DNA from: Thioalkalivibrio sp. XN279
GTDB taxonomy: Bacteria > Pseudomonadota > Gammaproteobacteria > Steroidobacterales > XN24
Assembly: GCF_011089885.1 (NCBI RefSeq)
Contig: NZ_JAANBD010000028.1
Coordinates: 556,389-620,388, forward strand
Reading direction: 5' to 3'
Length of the DNA: 64,000 bases
Shown in pieces: positions 19,438 to 28,500 of the stretch (its first letter is position 1; each line of letters opens with the position of its first letter). A model generated the notes under the pieces. It did not search any database. It saw only the letters and a list, made by a program, of their open reading frames with translations, and was not told the origin of the DNA. The translations under genes were made by a program, and so were the position numbers.

Positions 19438-19957
19438 GGTAGCGATCCTTGAGGCGCACGTAATGCTCGGCCGAATAGCGCAACATCGCCAGCTCCTCGT
19501 CGCTGAGCGAGCGCACGCGTTGCGCCGGGCTGCCGCGGTACAGGCTGCGGCCCTGGAGCCGCTTGCCCGGCGGCACCAGCGTGCCGGCGGCGAGGAACAC
19601 CTCGTCCTCGAGCACTGCGCCGTCGAGGACGGTGGAGCTCATGCCGATGAGGCAGCGGTCCCCGATGGTGCAGGCGTGCAGCATGACGCGATGACCGATG
19701 GTGACGTCCGCGCCGATCACCAGCGGCAGCCCGCCCGGCGAATAAGGCCCGTCGTGGGTCACGTGCAGCACGCTGCCGTCCTGCACGTTGGTGCGCGCGC
19801 CGATCGAAATGGTGTTCACGTCGCCGCGCGCCACGGCCATGGGCCATAACGACGCGTCGTCGCCGATCTCGACCCGGCCGATGACCACGGCGGCCGGGTC
19901 GATCCAGACCCGCACACCGAGTCGCGGCAGCTCGTCGCCGAAAAGACGCACGTTCAC
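19427..19957 (-). CDS. Gamma-carbonic anhydrase family protein
   Basis: A 176-residue left-handed beta-helix protein with hexapeptide repeats ([34 protein letters not shown] region). Candidate metal histidines are in SVLHVTH and GHRVMLHAC. It resembles YrdA/CaiE-type proteins, which bind zinc but often have little anhydrase activity. The start is GTG at 19957, overlapping the glutathione reductase stop as GTGA. Translationally coupled to both neighbours. Confidence 0.9.
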   Translation of the reverse strand: MNVRLFGDELPRLGVRVWIDPAAVVIGRVEIGDDASLWPMAVARGDVNTISIGARTNVQDGSVLHVTHDGPYSPGGLPLVIGADVTIGHRVMLHACTIGDRCLIGMSSTVLDGAVLEDEVFLAAGTLVPPGKRLQGRSLYRGSPAQRVRSLSDEELAMLRYSAEHYVRLKDRYLGD

Positions 19958-21318
19958 GGCCGCCGCCCCCGCAGCGTCACCAGCTCCTCCGCCGCGGTGG
20001 GATGGATGGCGACGGTGTCGTCGAAATCGCGCTTGGTCGCGCCCATGCGCAGCGCGACAGCGAAGCCCTGCAGCATCTCGTCGGCACCGGCGCCGATGAC
20101 GTGGCAGCCCACGATGCGCTCGTCCGCGCCGACAGTGACGAGCTTCACCACGGCCGGCACCTTGCGCTCGTTCATGGCGTACAGCATGGGAGTGAAGCGG
20201 CTCTCGTAGACGCCGACCTGGTCGCCGTAGCGTGCATGCGCCTCCGGCTCCGTGAGGCCGACCGTGCCGATGGGCGGATGGCTGAAGATCACCGTGGGGA
20301 CGCAATCGTAGTCCAGCTTGCGCTCCGGCATGCCGCCGAACAGCCGGTCGGCAAGACGGCGCCCGGCGGCGATAGCCACCGGGGTCAGTGCGACCCGGCC
20401 GGTAACGTCGCCGATGGCGTGGATGCCCTTGACATTGGTGTCCTGCCATTCATCCACGGGAATGAACCCGTCCTCATCGGTGCGCACGCCGGCGGCATCC
20501 AGTCCGAGGCCTTCCGTGTTGGGTACGCGCCCGACGGCCCACAGCAGCAGGTCGAAGCCACCGAAGCGCTGCCCGTCGACGGTGAGCAGCTCGATGCCGT
20601 TGTCGCGGCGGCTCGCGGCCACCGGCACGGCATGGGTCTCGACGGTCACGCCGTCGCGCTGCATCTGGTCCATCAGGGCCTCGCGCAGCGCCGGGTCGAA
20701 GTCGCGCAGCACGCCGTCGCGGCGCGTGGCGATGGTGACCTCGCTGCCGAGCGCGTTGAACACGCCGCCGAGTTCCACCGCGACATAACCGCTGCCGACG
20801 ATCAGCACCCGCTGCGGCCGTGTCTCGAGGGCGAAGAAGTCATCCGAAGTGATGCCCAGCTCGGCGCCATCGATCTCGGGCACTGCCGGGCGGCCGCCGG
20901 TGGCAATGATGATGTGGCTGGCCTCGAGCTCGCGGTCGTCCACGCTGACCCGGCCGGGCCCGGCCAGGGCGGCGCGGCCGTGCAGGAGCGTGATGCCTTT
21001 CTTCTCGAGGTTGCCCGCGTAGATGCCGTTGAGGCGCCGGATGTAGGCATCGCGGCGCGCCTTGAGCCCGGCCCAGTCATGCGCCTCCACCGCCACTTGG
21101 AAGCCGTAGCCTGCAGCCGCCTCCAGCGTGGCGGCGGTCTCGGCCGCATACCACATCACTTTCTTCGGCACGCAGCCGACGTTGACGCAGGTGCCGCCGA
21201 GCGGCCCGTACTCCGCCACCGCGACGCGGGCGCCGTACTCCGCGGCGCGCTGGGCGGCGGCGAGGCCGCCGCTGCCGGCGCCGATGACCACCAGGTCGAA
21301 TTGCTCTCGTGCGGGCAT
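19954..21318 (-). CDS. gor: Glutathione-disulfide reductase
   Basis: A 454-residue FAD enzyme reducing oxidised glutathione with NADPH. FAD-binding [13 protein letters not shown] begins at residue 10; the redox pair is Cys44 and Cys49 in [13 protein letters not shown]; the NADPH Rossmann motif is [14 protein letters not shown], followed by the NADP arginines in ATRRDGVLR; the active-site His439 is in HPTAAEE at the C-terminus. Length is standard. The start at 21318 gives the normal N-terminus; the open stretch upstream overlaps the divergent prlC promoter. Confidence 0.95.
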   Translation of the reverse strand: MPAREQFDLVVIGAGSGGLAAAQRAAEYGARVAVAEYGPLGGTCVNVGCVPKKVMWYAAETAATLEAAAGYGFQVAVEAHDWAGLKARRDAYIRRLNGIYAGNLEKKGITLLHGRAALAGPGRVSVDDRELEASHIIIATGGRPAVPEIDGAELGITSDDFFALETRPQRVLIVGSGYVAVELGGVFNALGSEVTIATRRDGVLRDFDPALREALMDQMQRDGVTVETHAVPVAASRRDNGIELLTVDGQRFGGFDLLLWAVGRVPNTEGLGLDAAGVRTDEDGFIPVDEWQDTNVKGIHAIGDVTGRVALTPVAIAAGRRLADRLFGGMPERKLDYDCVPTVIFSHPPIGTVGLTEPEAHARYGDQVGVYESRFTPMLYAMNERKVPAVVKLVTVGADERIVGCHVIGAGADEMLQGFAVALRMGATKRDFDDTVAIHPTAAEELVTLRGRRP

Positions 21319-21422
21319 CTGTACTGTCCTTTGGGCCGAAGGGCATTCTAAACGCATCGCGGCACGCGGATGGGGACGGCCTCCGTGGTAACATCCGGCG
21401 CCGCCAGACCCATGGAGACCTG

Positions 21423-23459
21423 ATGGACAACCCCCTGCTCGAGCAGTCCGGGCTGCCGGCCTTCTCCCACATCCGGCCCCGCCATGTGGAGCCCGCCATC
21501 CGCGCGGTGCTCGCAGAGAGCCGCGCCCGCGTCGAAGAGATCCTGGCGGCGGCGGAACCCCCGCGCTGGGACAACCTGGTGATGCCGCTGGAGGCGCTCG
21601 ACCATCGCCTGGCACGAGCCTGGGCGCCGGTGGGTCACCTCAATGCGGTGCAAAACACGGAGGCCCTGCGCAAGGCCTACAACGCCTGCCTGCCGCTGCT
21701 CTCGGACTACAGCAGCGAGCTGGGCCAGCACGAGGGGCTGTTCCGCGCCTTCGAGCGCGTGCTTGCGGAGCAGGGCGACGAGCTGCAACCGGGGCAGCGC
21801 AAGATCCTCGAGGACGCCTTGCGGGACTTCCGCCTCGCCGGCGTCGCGCTGGCACCGGAGCCGCGCCAGCGCTTCCGCGCCATCATGCAGGAGCTGTCCA
21901 CGCTGGGCGCGAAGTTCGAGGAGAACGTGCTCGACGCCACCCAGGCCTGGCGCCTGCACCTCACGGACGCGGCCCGGCTCGCCGGCCTGCCGGAGGGCGC
22001 GCGCGAGCGGGCCGCAGAAGCAGCACGCACCCGGGGCCTCGAAGGCTGGGTCCTGACGCTCGACTTCCCCTGTTACCTCGCCGTGATGAGCCATGCCACG
22101 GACCGCGCGCTGCGGCGCGAGATGTACGAGGCCTGGGTGACGCGCGCCTCGGATCACGGCCCGTCGGCCGGCAAGTACGACAACGGCCCGGTGATGGCCG
22201 GCATCCTGCGCCTGCGCCAGGAAGCGGCGCAGATCCTCGGTTTCGCCAACTACGCCGAGCTGTCGCTGGCCACCAAGATGGCCTCCTCGGTGGACGAGGT
22301 GCGCGGCTTCCTCGAGGACCTGGCGCGGCGCAGCCGCAAGGCGGCCGAGGAAGAGCTCGGCGCCGTGCAGCGCTTTGCCGGCGAGCCCCTGGAAGCCTGG
22401 GACATCGCCTTCTGGTCGGAGCGGCTGCGCGAGCACGACTACCAGGTTTCCGACGAGGAGCTGCGGCCCTATTTCCCGGCCGAGCGCGTCATGGAGGGAC
22501 TGTTCGACACCACGGCACGGCTGTTCGGCATCCGCATCGTGCCGGGCGGCGAGGTCGAGACCTGGCACCCCGACGTCGAGTTCTTCCGCATCGAGAACGG
22601 CGACGGCACCCTGCTCGGGCACCTCTACACCGACATCTACGCCCGCGAGCAGAAGCGCGGCGGCGCCTGGATGGACGAGTGCGTGGGGCGCGCCCGTTTC
22701 GGCGCCGAGGTTTCGCTGCCGGTGGCCTTCCTGGTGTGCAACTTCATGCCGCCGGTGGGCGAGCGGCCCGGCCTGCTCAGCCACGACGACGTGGTCACGC
22801 TGTTCCACGAGTTCGGCCACTGCCTGCACCACCTGTTGACCAAGGTCGAGTGGCCCAGCGCTGCGGGGATCAACGGCGTGGAGTGGGATGCCGTCGAGCT
22901 GCCGAGCCAGTTCCTGGAGAACTTCGCCTGGCACCCGGAGGTCATCGAGCGCCTGTCCGGCCACTACCAGTCCGGCGCGCCGTTGCCGCGCGAGCTGCTG
23001 GACCGGCTCATCGCCAGCCGCAACTTCCAGTCGGCAATGCAGATGCTGCGCCAGGTGGAGTTCGCCCTGTTCGACATCCGCCTGCATGCGCGCGAGGCTG
23101 CAGACGCGGCGGCCATCATCGACGAGCTCGACGCCGTCAGGCGCGAAGTGGCGGTGGTGTCCTATCCCGACTTCAACCGCTTCGCCCACGGCTTCTCGCA
23201 CATCTTCGGCGGCGGTTATGCCGCCGGCTACTACAGCTACAAGTGGGCCGAGGTGCTGTCGGCCGATGCCTTCAGCGCGTTCGAGGAGCGCGGCGTGCTC
23301 GACGCGGAGACGGGCCGGCGCTTCCGCGAGTGCATCCTCGAGGTCGGCGGCAGCGTCGATCCCATGGACGCCTTCATCGCCTTCCGCGGGCGGCCGCCGG
23401 AGCCCAGCGCGCTGCTGCGCCTCGCGGGCATCGACGCGGAGACGGCTTCGGCCGCCTGA
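21423..23459 (+). CDS. prlC: Oligopeptidase A (M3 metallopeptidase)
   Basis: A 678-residue cytoplasmic zinc peptidase that degrades oligopeptides, including cleaved signal peptides. The zinc site is His462-Glu463-x-x-His466 in [13 protein letters not shown], with the third ligand Glu in [17 protein letters not shown]. The substrate segment [26 protein letters not shown] is also typical. The start has GGAG 6 bases upstream. It is divergent from gor, about 100 bases apart, and exonuclease III starts 4 bases after its stop. Confidence 0.95.
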   Translation: MDNPLLEQSGLPAFSHIRPRHVEPAIRAVLAESRARVEEILAAAEPPRWDNLVMPLEALDHRLARAWAPVGHLNAVQNTEALRKAYNACLPLLSDYSSELGQHEGLFRAFERVLAEQGDELQPGQRKILEDALRDFRLAGVALAPEPRQRFRAIMQELSTLGAKFEENVLDATQAWRLHLTDAARLAGLPEGARERAAEAARTRGLEGWVLTLDFPCYLAVMSHATDRALRREMYEAWVTRASDHGPSAGKYDNGPVMAGILRLRQEAAQILGFANYAELSLATKMASSVDEVRGFLEDLARRSRKAAEEELGAVQRFAGEPLEAWDIAFWSERLREHDYQVSDEELRPYFPAERVMEGLFDTTARLFGIRIVPGGEVETWHPDVEFFRIENGDGTLLGHLYTDIYAREQKRGGAWMDECVGRARFGAEVSLPVAFLVCNFMPPVGERPGLLSHDDVVTLFHEFGHCLHHLLTKVEWPSAAGINGVEWDAVELPSQFLENFAWHPEVIERLSGHYQSGAPLPRELLDRLIASRNFQSAMQMLRQVEFALFDIRLHAREAADAAAIIDELDAVRREVAVVSYPDFNRFAHGFSHIFGGGYAAGYYSYKWAEVLSADAFSAFEERGVLDAETGRRFRECILEVGGSVDPMDAFIAFRGRPPEPSALLRLAGIDAETASAA

Positions 23460-23463
23460 CGCC

Positions 23464-24234
23464 ATGAAGATCGCCAGCTGGAACGTGAACTCCCTCAAGG
23501 TCCGCCTGCCGCAGGTCGTCGACTGGTTGCAGGCGCACCAGCCCGACGTGCTCGGGCTGCAGGAAACCAAGCTGGTGGACACCAACTTCCCGCTGGAGGC
23601 GTTCCGCGCGCTGGGCTACCACGCCAGCTTCAGCGGCCAGCCCACCTACAACGGCGTGGCGCTGCTGTCGCGCAGCCCGCAGGAGGATGTGGTCACCGAT
23701 CTCGACGGCCTCGACGATCACCAGCGGCGCGTGCTCGGCGCCACTGTCGACGGCGTGAGGATATTCAATCTCTACGTGCCCAACGGCCAGGCCGTGGGGA
23801 CGGACAAGTACGCCTACAAGCTCGGCTGGCTGGAAAAACTCCATGCACACCTGGGCGCCGAACTGGCGCGGCATTCCCGCTGCGCAGTGATGGGCGACTT
23901 CAATATCGCGCCGGACGACCGCGACGTGCACGACCCGGCCGAGTGGGCCGGCAAGGTCCTGTGCAGCGAGCCGGAGCGGGCGGCCCTGGAGAAGATCCTC
24001 GCCCTCGGCTTTGCCGACACCTTCCGCCTGTTCGAGCAGCCCGAGGGCGTGTACAGCTGGTGGGATTACCGCGCTGCGGGTTTCCGGCGCAACCGCGGCC
24101 TGCGCATCGACCTGGTGCTCGCCAGCACGGAACTGGCACGCAGCTGCACGCATTCCAGTGTCGACGTCGAGCCGCGCCGTAACGAGCGGCCTTCCGACCA
24201 CGCTCCCGTGGTCGCGGTCTTCGACCCCGCCTGA
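23464..24234 (+). CDS. xthA: Exodeoxyribonuclease III
   Basis: A 256-residue AP endonuclease / 3-prime exonuclease of the EEP family. Motifs: [14 protein letters not shown] (metal Asn), LGLQETKL (metal Glu), [22 protein letters not shown] (catalytic Asp/Asn), [10 protein letters not shown] and [11 protein letters not shown] (catalytic His). Length is typical. It follows prlC by 4 bases and should be co-transcribed with it. Confidence 0.95.
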   Translation: MKIASWNVNSLKVRLPQVVDWLQAHQPDVLGLQETKLVDTNFPLEAFRALGYHASFSGQPTYNGVALLSRSPQEDVVTDLDGLDDHQRRVLGATVDGVRIFNLYVPNGQAVGTDKYAYKLGWLEKLHAHLGAELARHSRCAVMGDFNIAPDDRDVHDPAEWAGKVLCSEPERAALEKILALGFADTFRLFEQPEGVYSWWDYRAAGFRRNRGLRIDLVLASTELARSCTHSSVDVEPRRNERPSDHAPVVAVFDPA

Positions 24235-24320
24235 CCCACCCCGCCTGACCCCTGTGACGATGGTCACAGAACCCGCATCGCGAGATGGCGGCCGCATCTG
24301 AGCTGCCCTAGACTCGTTTC

Positions 24321-25358
24321 ATGGAAGCGGTCAAGCCAGAAGGCCGGGTGATCATGCTGCGCGACCGGCGCAGCGATCACGACGTCACCAACACCGTGCT
24401 GCTCACGCGCTGGGAGCCCGTCTGGGAGACCGTGCACGACAGCTTCGGACGCATTTACCCGGGCGTGCCGCTGCGCCTGTTGCGGCGCGCCTTCGAAGAT
24501 TTCGACGCCCTGTTCCGCGGCCGCATGCCGGGCTATCTCGGCTGCGACACCGTGTACCACGACATCCAGCACACGCTCGACATGACGCTCGCCATGTCGC
24601 GCCTGATCGAGGGCCACGAGGTCTCCGTGGGCAGCGACGAGAGGCTCGGCGCGCCACGCGCCATCCTCGGCATCATCTGCTCCCTGTTCCACGACTCCGG
24701 CTACATCCGTCACTCCAGCGACGAAGGCCACGTCAACGGCGCCGAGTTCACACGCTCGCACGTCACGCGCAGCGCGCAGTTCCTCGACCGTTACCTGCAG
24801 GACGTCGGCCTCGGCGCCATGGCCCATGTCGCACGCCAGGTGGTGCATTACACCGGCTACGAGGTGCGCCTCGACCAGATCAAGGTCGAGCGCGAGAAGG
24901 ATCGCCGCCTCGGCCACATCATGGGCACGGCCGACCTGCTGGCGCAGATGTCCGATCGCTGCTACCTGGAGAAGTGCCGCGACCGGCTCTATCCCGAGTT
25001 CGTGCTCGGCGGCATCGCCATCTGGCGCGAGCCCTCCGGGCGCGTCGTCACGCGCTACCGCTCCGGGCTCGACCTGCTGCGCCAGACGCCGGCTTTCTTC
25101 CGCCAGGTCTGCTACCCGCGCCTGGACCGCGCCTTCGGCGGCATCTACCGGCACATGGACGCGGTGTTCGAAGGCCGCAACCCCTACATGGTCGCGGCGG
25201 AGCGCAACCTGTTCTACCTCGAGCGCGTGCTGCAGGGCGAACGCTGGCCGTTGCTGCGGCGGCATCCCAGCTGCGAACTGGCCGAGCCGGATGCGCTGGA
25301 GAAGACCCGGCGCATGGTCGCCGAGCGGTTGCGCGACCTGCGCGCCGAGGCGGCCTGA
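24321..25358 (+). CDS. HD-domain phosphohydrolase-like protein
   Basis: A 345-residue protein with an HD-superfamily pattern: TVYHDIQHTLDMTLAM (first His), LFHDSGYIRH (His-Asp pair), a later helix HVARQVVHYTGYE and the Asp in GTADLLAQM. Such domains hydrolyse phosphate esters, often nucleotides; no second domain is recognised and the substrate is unknown. The flanking 100 or so residues at each end are helical and without a name. The ATG at 24321 has no strong ribosome site; an internal ATG 11 codons later is possible. Convergent with the ArsC gene. Confidence 0.72.
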   Translation: MEAVKPEGRVIMLRDRRSDHDVTNTVLLTRWEPVWETVHDSFGRIYPGVPLRLLRRAFEDFDALFRGRMPGYLGCDTVYHDIQHTLDMTLAMSRLIEGHEVSVGSDERLGAPRAILGIICSLFHDSGYIRHSSDEGHVNGAEFTRSHVTRSAQFLDRYLQDVGLGAMAHVARQVVHYTGYEVRLDQIKVEREKDRRLGHIMGTADLLAQMSDRCYLEKCRDRLYPEFVLGGIAIWREPSGRVVTRYRSGLDLLRQTPAFFRQVCYPRLDRAFGGIYRHMDAVFEGRNPYMVAAERNLFYLERVLQGERWPLLRRHPSCELAEPDALEKTRRMVAERLRDLRAEAA

Positions 25359-25380
25359 ACCCGGCGGGCTTGCGCCCCGC

Positions 25381-25875
25381 TCAGCTGCGACCGATGTCGT
25401 CCACGCGCTCCTGCAGGCGCAGGCGATCCAGCGTGGCAAAAGGCAGGTTGAGAAAGATGGAGATGCGGTTGCGCAGCTCGCGGTAGGTGCGCGCGAACGC
25501 CGCTTTCCGTTCGATTTCCGTGCCCTCGGCCGCCGCCGGGTCGGGCATGCTCCAGTGGGCCGTCATCGGCTGGCCCGGCCAGGCGGGGCAGACTTCGCCC
25601 GCGGCGTTGTCGCAGACGGTGAAGACGAAGTCCATGTGCGGCGCACCGGGCGCCGCGAACTCGGCCCAGTCCTTGCTGCGGAATCCCTCGACGTCGTGGT
25701 TGTTCCGTTGCAGCTCGTACAGCGCCAGCGGGTGCACCGCGCCCTTCGGGTGGCTGCCGGCACTGAAGCCTCGGAACCGCCCCGCTCCCAGCCGGTTGAT
25801 CAGCGCCTCGGCGATGATGCTGCGCGCCGAGTTGCCGGTGCAGAGAAAGAGGATATTGACGACTTTTTCCGACAT
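25381..25875 (-). CDS. arsC: Arsenate reductase, low-MW phosphatase type
   Basis: A 164-residue protein with the low-molecular-weight tyrosine phosphatase P-loop CTGNSARS (Cys12 to Arg18), the MPDPA acid loop, and extra cysteines Cys88 and Cys96 in VCDNAAGEVC. That three-cysteine layout is the one used by thioredoxin- or glutathione-linked arsenate reductases. No arsR or arsB is next to it, so a role in arsenate reduction is likely but not shown by context. Start at ATG 25875; a TTG eight codons upstream is less likely. Confidence 0.85.
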   Translation of the reverse strand: MSEKVVNILFLCTGNSARSIIAEALINRLGAGRFRGFSAGSHPKGAVHPLALYELQRNNHDVEGFRSKDWAEFAAPGAPHMDFVFTVCDNAAGEVCPAWPGQPMTAHWSMPDPAAAEGTEIERKAAFARTYRELRNRISIFLNLPFATLDRLRLQERVDDIGRS

Positions 25876-25966
25876 GGCTGCTACGCGCCCCGCTGACAAT
25901 GCGACAACGGTCCACGATGCCAGCGCTACATGACGAAAAAATTACAACCGCCCGGTGCCGCTGGGG

Positions 25967-26536
25967 TTACTCCGCCGGCGTGAAGGAGAACTTCTGGCCG
26001 CCGATGGAGGCCTCGTACATCAGGCCGCCCTTGGCGATGATGAAGGTCGCCATGCCCTTGTAGTACTGGCCGGCGGTCACGGCGTCCTTCCTGCCGCCGC
26101 TGGCCCCGGCGCTGGCCCCGGTGGTGCCGGCGCCGGCGCTGGCCGCGGCGGTGACGACCACCGCGCTCGCCTGGGCGCCGAACTCGAAGTTGCCCGAAGT
26201 GAATTCTTCGAAGCTGCGCTTGTCCTCGAAGAAGATGATCTGGCTGTAGGCCTGGCCGCCCAGCTGGAAGCCGATGCTGAGCTGGGTCAGCGTGGTGTCG
26301 CCGACGTAGGCGCCGCCACGGTAGACGCGGCCTTCGCCGCGCGCGCCGCCGATACCGATGCCGGCCTTGCCCACGGTCGGGAAGACGGCGTAGCCATAGC
26401 TGTGACCGAAGAAATACGCGCTGTCGCCGGCGTTCTTGAACAGCTCGATGGTTTCGGTGTACCGGTCGGCCATGGCCGGAGCCGCGAAACCGAGCGAAAG
26501 CAGCGTAAGGGCAAATACTCGGGTCATGATCTGCAT
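25967..26536 (-). CDS. SYLF (YSC84/DUF500) domain exported protein
   Basis: A 189-residue protein with a signal peptide ending in APAMA-D (about residue 23). The rest is a SYLF lipid-binding domain: FGHSYGYAVFPTVGKAGIGIGGARGEGRVY, then SIGFQLGGQAYSQIIFFED and FEFGAQASAVV. It has an Ala/Gly/Thr-rich insert near residues 130-147. Bacterial members are periplasmic or outer-membrane-associated and of unknown role. It lies between the two ArsC-fold genes, 36 bases after the upstream one, all on the minus strand. Confidence 0.85.
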   Translation of the reverse strand: MQIMTRVFALTLLSLGFAAPAMADRYTETIELFKNAGDSAYFFGHSYGYAVFPTVGKAGIGIGGARGEGRVYRGGAYVGDTTLTQLSIGFQLGGQAYSQIIFFEDKRSFEEFTSGNFEFGAQASAVVVTAAASAGAGTTGASAGASGGRKDAVTAGQYYKGMATFIIAKGGLMYEASIGGQKFSFTPAE

Positions 26537-26572
26537 GGCATTACTCCGTGCCGGATTGCTGTATGCGGACCA

Positions 26573-26947
26573 TCATAACCGGATTGCGAAGCGCGCCTTC
26601 CAGGCCTTGTCGCTGAAACCGACGCTGACGGCCCCGTCGGCGGTCACCAGCACCGGCCGCTTCACCAGCGCCGGGTGTTCCCTCAGCAGGAGCGTCCACT
26701 CCGGGTCGCTGCCGGGCGACTTGCGCGCTTCGGGCAGCTGGCGCCAGGTGGTCGAGGCCCGGTTGACCAGCTTGTCCCAGCCACCCACCTGGGCGGCCCA
26801 GTCCTTGAGAACTTCCGGCGCCACGCGGTTGGCGCGGTAGTCCACGAACTCGTGCGCGATGTCGAAACGCTTGAGCCAGTTGCGTGCCTTGCGACAGGTG
26901 TCGCAGGTGCCCAGTCCGTAGACGATGATGGTCTCGGGTTCGCTCAT
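26573..26947 (-). CDS. ArsC/Spx-fold protein (YffB type)
   Basis: A 124-residue thioredoxin-fold protein starting IIVYGLGTCDTCRKARNWL, the CxxC-type pattern of the ArsC/Spx/YffB family, followed by FVDYRANRVA and the RPVLVTADG segment containing the cis-Pro. YffB-like proteins are glutathione-dependent and poorly understood; arsenate reductase activity is not implied. Its ATG lies only two bases from the end of the Tn7-like element, so its promoter and ribosome site (GGTGA) now come from that element. Before insertion it was probably directly downstream of glmS. Confidence 0.85.
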   Translation of the reverse strand: MSEPETIIVYGLGTCDTCRKARNWLKRFDIAHEFVDYRANRVAPEVLKDWAAQVGGWDKLVNRASTTWRQLPEARKSPGSDPEWTLLLREHPALVKRPVLVTADGAVSVGFSDKAWKARFAIRL

Positions 26948-26956
26948 GTTGTCACC

Positions 26957-27100
26957 GGAAAATAAAGATCTTTCGTGTGAAGCCTTGTAGCTTATTGATT
27001 CTTTTTTACCGGCCCGATCTCTATTGAATCCTTAAAGTTCTTTCCATTGGGCCTGTTTGTGGCTGGCTCTGGCAACCGTCGAACAATAAAGTGCTTTCCA
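26957..27100 (+). repeat. Left-end transposase-site repeats (three copies)
   Basis: Three plus-strand copies: 26957-26975 (GGAAAATAAAGATCTTTC), 27026-27046 (CCTTAAAGTTCTTTCCA) and 27081-27100 (GAACAATAAAGTGCTTTCCA). They are spaced over about 145 bases, as the three TnsB sites in Tn7 L are. The third copy is closest to the right-end copies. The surrounding 320 bases are AT-rich against the genome and contain no convincing gene apart from a possible small frame at 27111-27248. Confidence 0.8.
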
Positions 27101-27110
27101 TGTGCAAATG

Positions 27111-27248
27111 CTATCCGCAGCTACGGCGCAATTCGATCTCCGTCGAGACCCAATCTACGTCAGTCACTTTCCGGCTGTCGTTGAATTGAGGAAGTTCACG
27201 GACCCGTGTGATGGTGCCGCTAATGAAGCGCATCCGTTCCTCGCTCAT
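27111..27248 (-). CDS. Possible 45-residue ORF after the CPPC gene
   Basis: An ATG 22 bases after the TGA of the CPPC protein gene, in the same frame, opens 45 codons (MSEERMRFISGTITRVRELP...) ending at TAG just inside the left-end repeats. A second ATG five codons in has GAGG five bases upstream. It could be a separate small gene, a stop-readthrough tail of the CPPC protein, or chance. I recognise no family. Confidence 0.3.
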   Translation of the reverse strand: MSEERMRFISGTITRVRELPQFNDSRKVTDVDWVSTEIELRRSCG

Positions 27249-27269
27249 CGCCCAGCGGCACGAAGCGCA

Positions 27270-27764
27270 TCAGCGATCCGGGTGGACCATGAGCACAAAC
27301 ACCGTTACGTCGGCGTCGCGCCGCACTGCCTCGAGCGCACTGTCGTACTCCGCCAACAACCCCACGCAGGGCGGACAGAGACCCTCCTCCATCGAAACGT
27401 AGACCAATGCACCACGTTCGACGGATGAACTTGTGTCTACGAAGAACATCGACCTTAGATAATCGAGCGTGAAGGTGGGCTGATGGGGCTCGCCGTCTGA
27501 CAGCGCCTTTGCGACCAGCCCGGAGATGTCTCCCGTTGGCCGGCCATGAGTCTTCAGCGTGAGCTCCCCGCGGCCATTAAAAACCAACGCCATAGGCACA
27601 TGAAGGCGCCCAGAGATCACTCCAGCGTCGTCCAGAGCATCGAACACGGCGCTCGTTGGTGCCTCAGCAGTGTGTTGGGCAGGCGGCTGGCCACCTCTGG
27701 CTCCCGCAGCAATAAGAAAGAGCGCGGCCACCAGTAGCAGACGCCAAGCCGCTTGATACTCCAT
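27270..27764 (-). CDS. CPPC thioredoxin-like secreted protein, possibly permuted
   Basis: A 164-residue protein with an N-terminal hydrophobic signal or anchor (residues 8-22). The last 50 residues read ALVYVSMEEGLCPPCVGLL, then a helix and a TVFVLMV strand, like the first half of a thioredoxin with the redox motif Cys130-Pro-Pro-Cys133. Residues 52-88 (RLHVPMALVFNGRGELTLKTHG...) look like the second half, with the cis-Pro, beta strand and Gly turn. The halves are thus in reverse order, suggesting circular permutation. That is my reading and needs a structure model. Its ATG overlaps the upstream gene stop (ATGA). Last clear gene of the cargo operon. Confidence 0.65.
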   Translation of the reverse strand: MEYQAAWRLLLVAALFLIAAGARGGQPPAQHTAEAPTSAVFDALDDAGVISGRLHVPMALVFNGRGELTLKTHGRPTGDISGLVAKALSDGEPHQPTFTLDYLRSMFFVDTSSSVERGALVYVSMEEGLCPPCVGLLAEYDSALEAVRRDADVTVFVLMVHPDR

Positions 27765-28465
27765 CAGTTATCGCCGGCGGGTCGCGGGGGGAATAGAATG
27801 GTCGCTTCACCCGTCTCTTGGTTGATGGTCACCTCGGCCGGTGACTCGGTCCGGGATTCGATGGTCAGGACCGAGAGACCCGTCCCGTCCGCACGTGGCC
27901 TGAAGCTCTCCAGGTGCACCTGGACACCAGACGATGCTTCATCGGCGAGTAACCTGGCGTCCATGTCTGACATGAAATCCGAGACGAGGTGCGCTGTGTC
28001 CGCGCTCATCGGCTGCACAAGCCCCAGTTCAAAGCGGCATTTTCCTTCGCTGCAACTGAACTGGTCCATGTAGGCCGCGCCACGCACTTTCGGCTGGTCC
28101 AGCGCCTGGTAGAGCGCCTGCTCCGCTCGCGCCCGTGTCTGGTAGGACCATCCGGTTTCCGGATCCAGCGCCGCTGTAGCCTGCATGTCCGGCTCATCCG
28201 CGCGGTCAAACGATGTGGCACCGGAGCCGGCCATGGACTCGCCTAGGACGCGGAGCTCGGCGGTAGCGGTCGCTGCATCGACGTCGGGGGATTCGGCTGG
28301 CTCCTGTCCCGGTTGCGGTTCTGCGCTGCTGCCTTTTTCCAGCAGAGGCATCGGCGTCACTCGTTGCGGATGGTCGGACTCCCCACCGGCCCACAGAGCG
28401 ACAACCCCAACACCCACCAGGCCAAGGATCACGGCAATAAGCGCAAGAGAACGAGGACCTGTCAT
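27764..28465 (-). CDS. Membrane-anchored protein with Cys-x4-Cys domain, unknown
   Basis: A 233-residue protein. One membrane helix at residues 7-27 anchors it with the rest outside. A Glu/Pro/Ser/Asp-rich linker spans about 30-105. The C-terminal domain (about 106-220) has MDQFSCSEGKCRFELGLV, with Cys138 and Cys143 as the only cysteines, probably a disulfide hairpin that the CPPC protein could act on. No family is recognised. It begins 35 bases after the small peptide gene and overlaps the CPPC gene by 4 bases, so all three form one operon. Confidence 0.7.
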   Translation of the reverse strand: MTGPRSLALIAVILGLVGVGVVALWAGGESDHPQRVTPMPLLEKGSSAEPQPGQEPAESPDVDAATATAELRVLGESMAGSGATSFDRADEPDMQATAALDPETGWSYQTRARAEQALYQALDQPKVRGAAYMDQFSCSEGKCRFELGLVQPMSADTAHLVSDFMSDMDARLLADEASSGVQVHLESFRPRADGTGLSVLTIESRTESPAEVTINQETGEATILFPPRPAGDN

Positions 28466-28500
28466 GGGAACTTGCTTAGCTATTTAGCGGTCACGCGAGC

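Noticed and set aside
21348-23585. Open frame of about 745 codons opposite prlC
   Set aside because: It is the mirror of a high-GC conserved gene; the product is Ala/Arg/Gly/Val-rich without domains, while prlC on the other strand has full zinc peptidase motifs.
27270-27272. In-frame TGA of the CPPC gene as selenocysteine
   Set aside because: No CxxU-type context or SECIS-like hairpin is seen just after the TGA; an ordinary stop is simpler.
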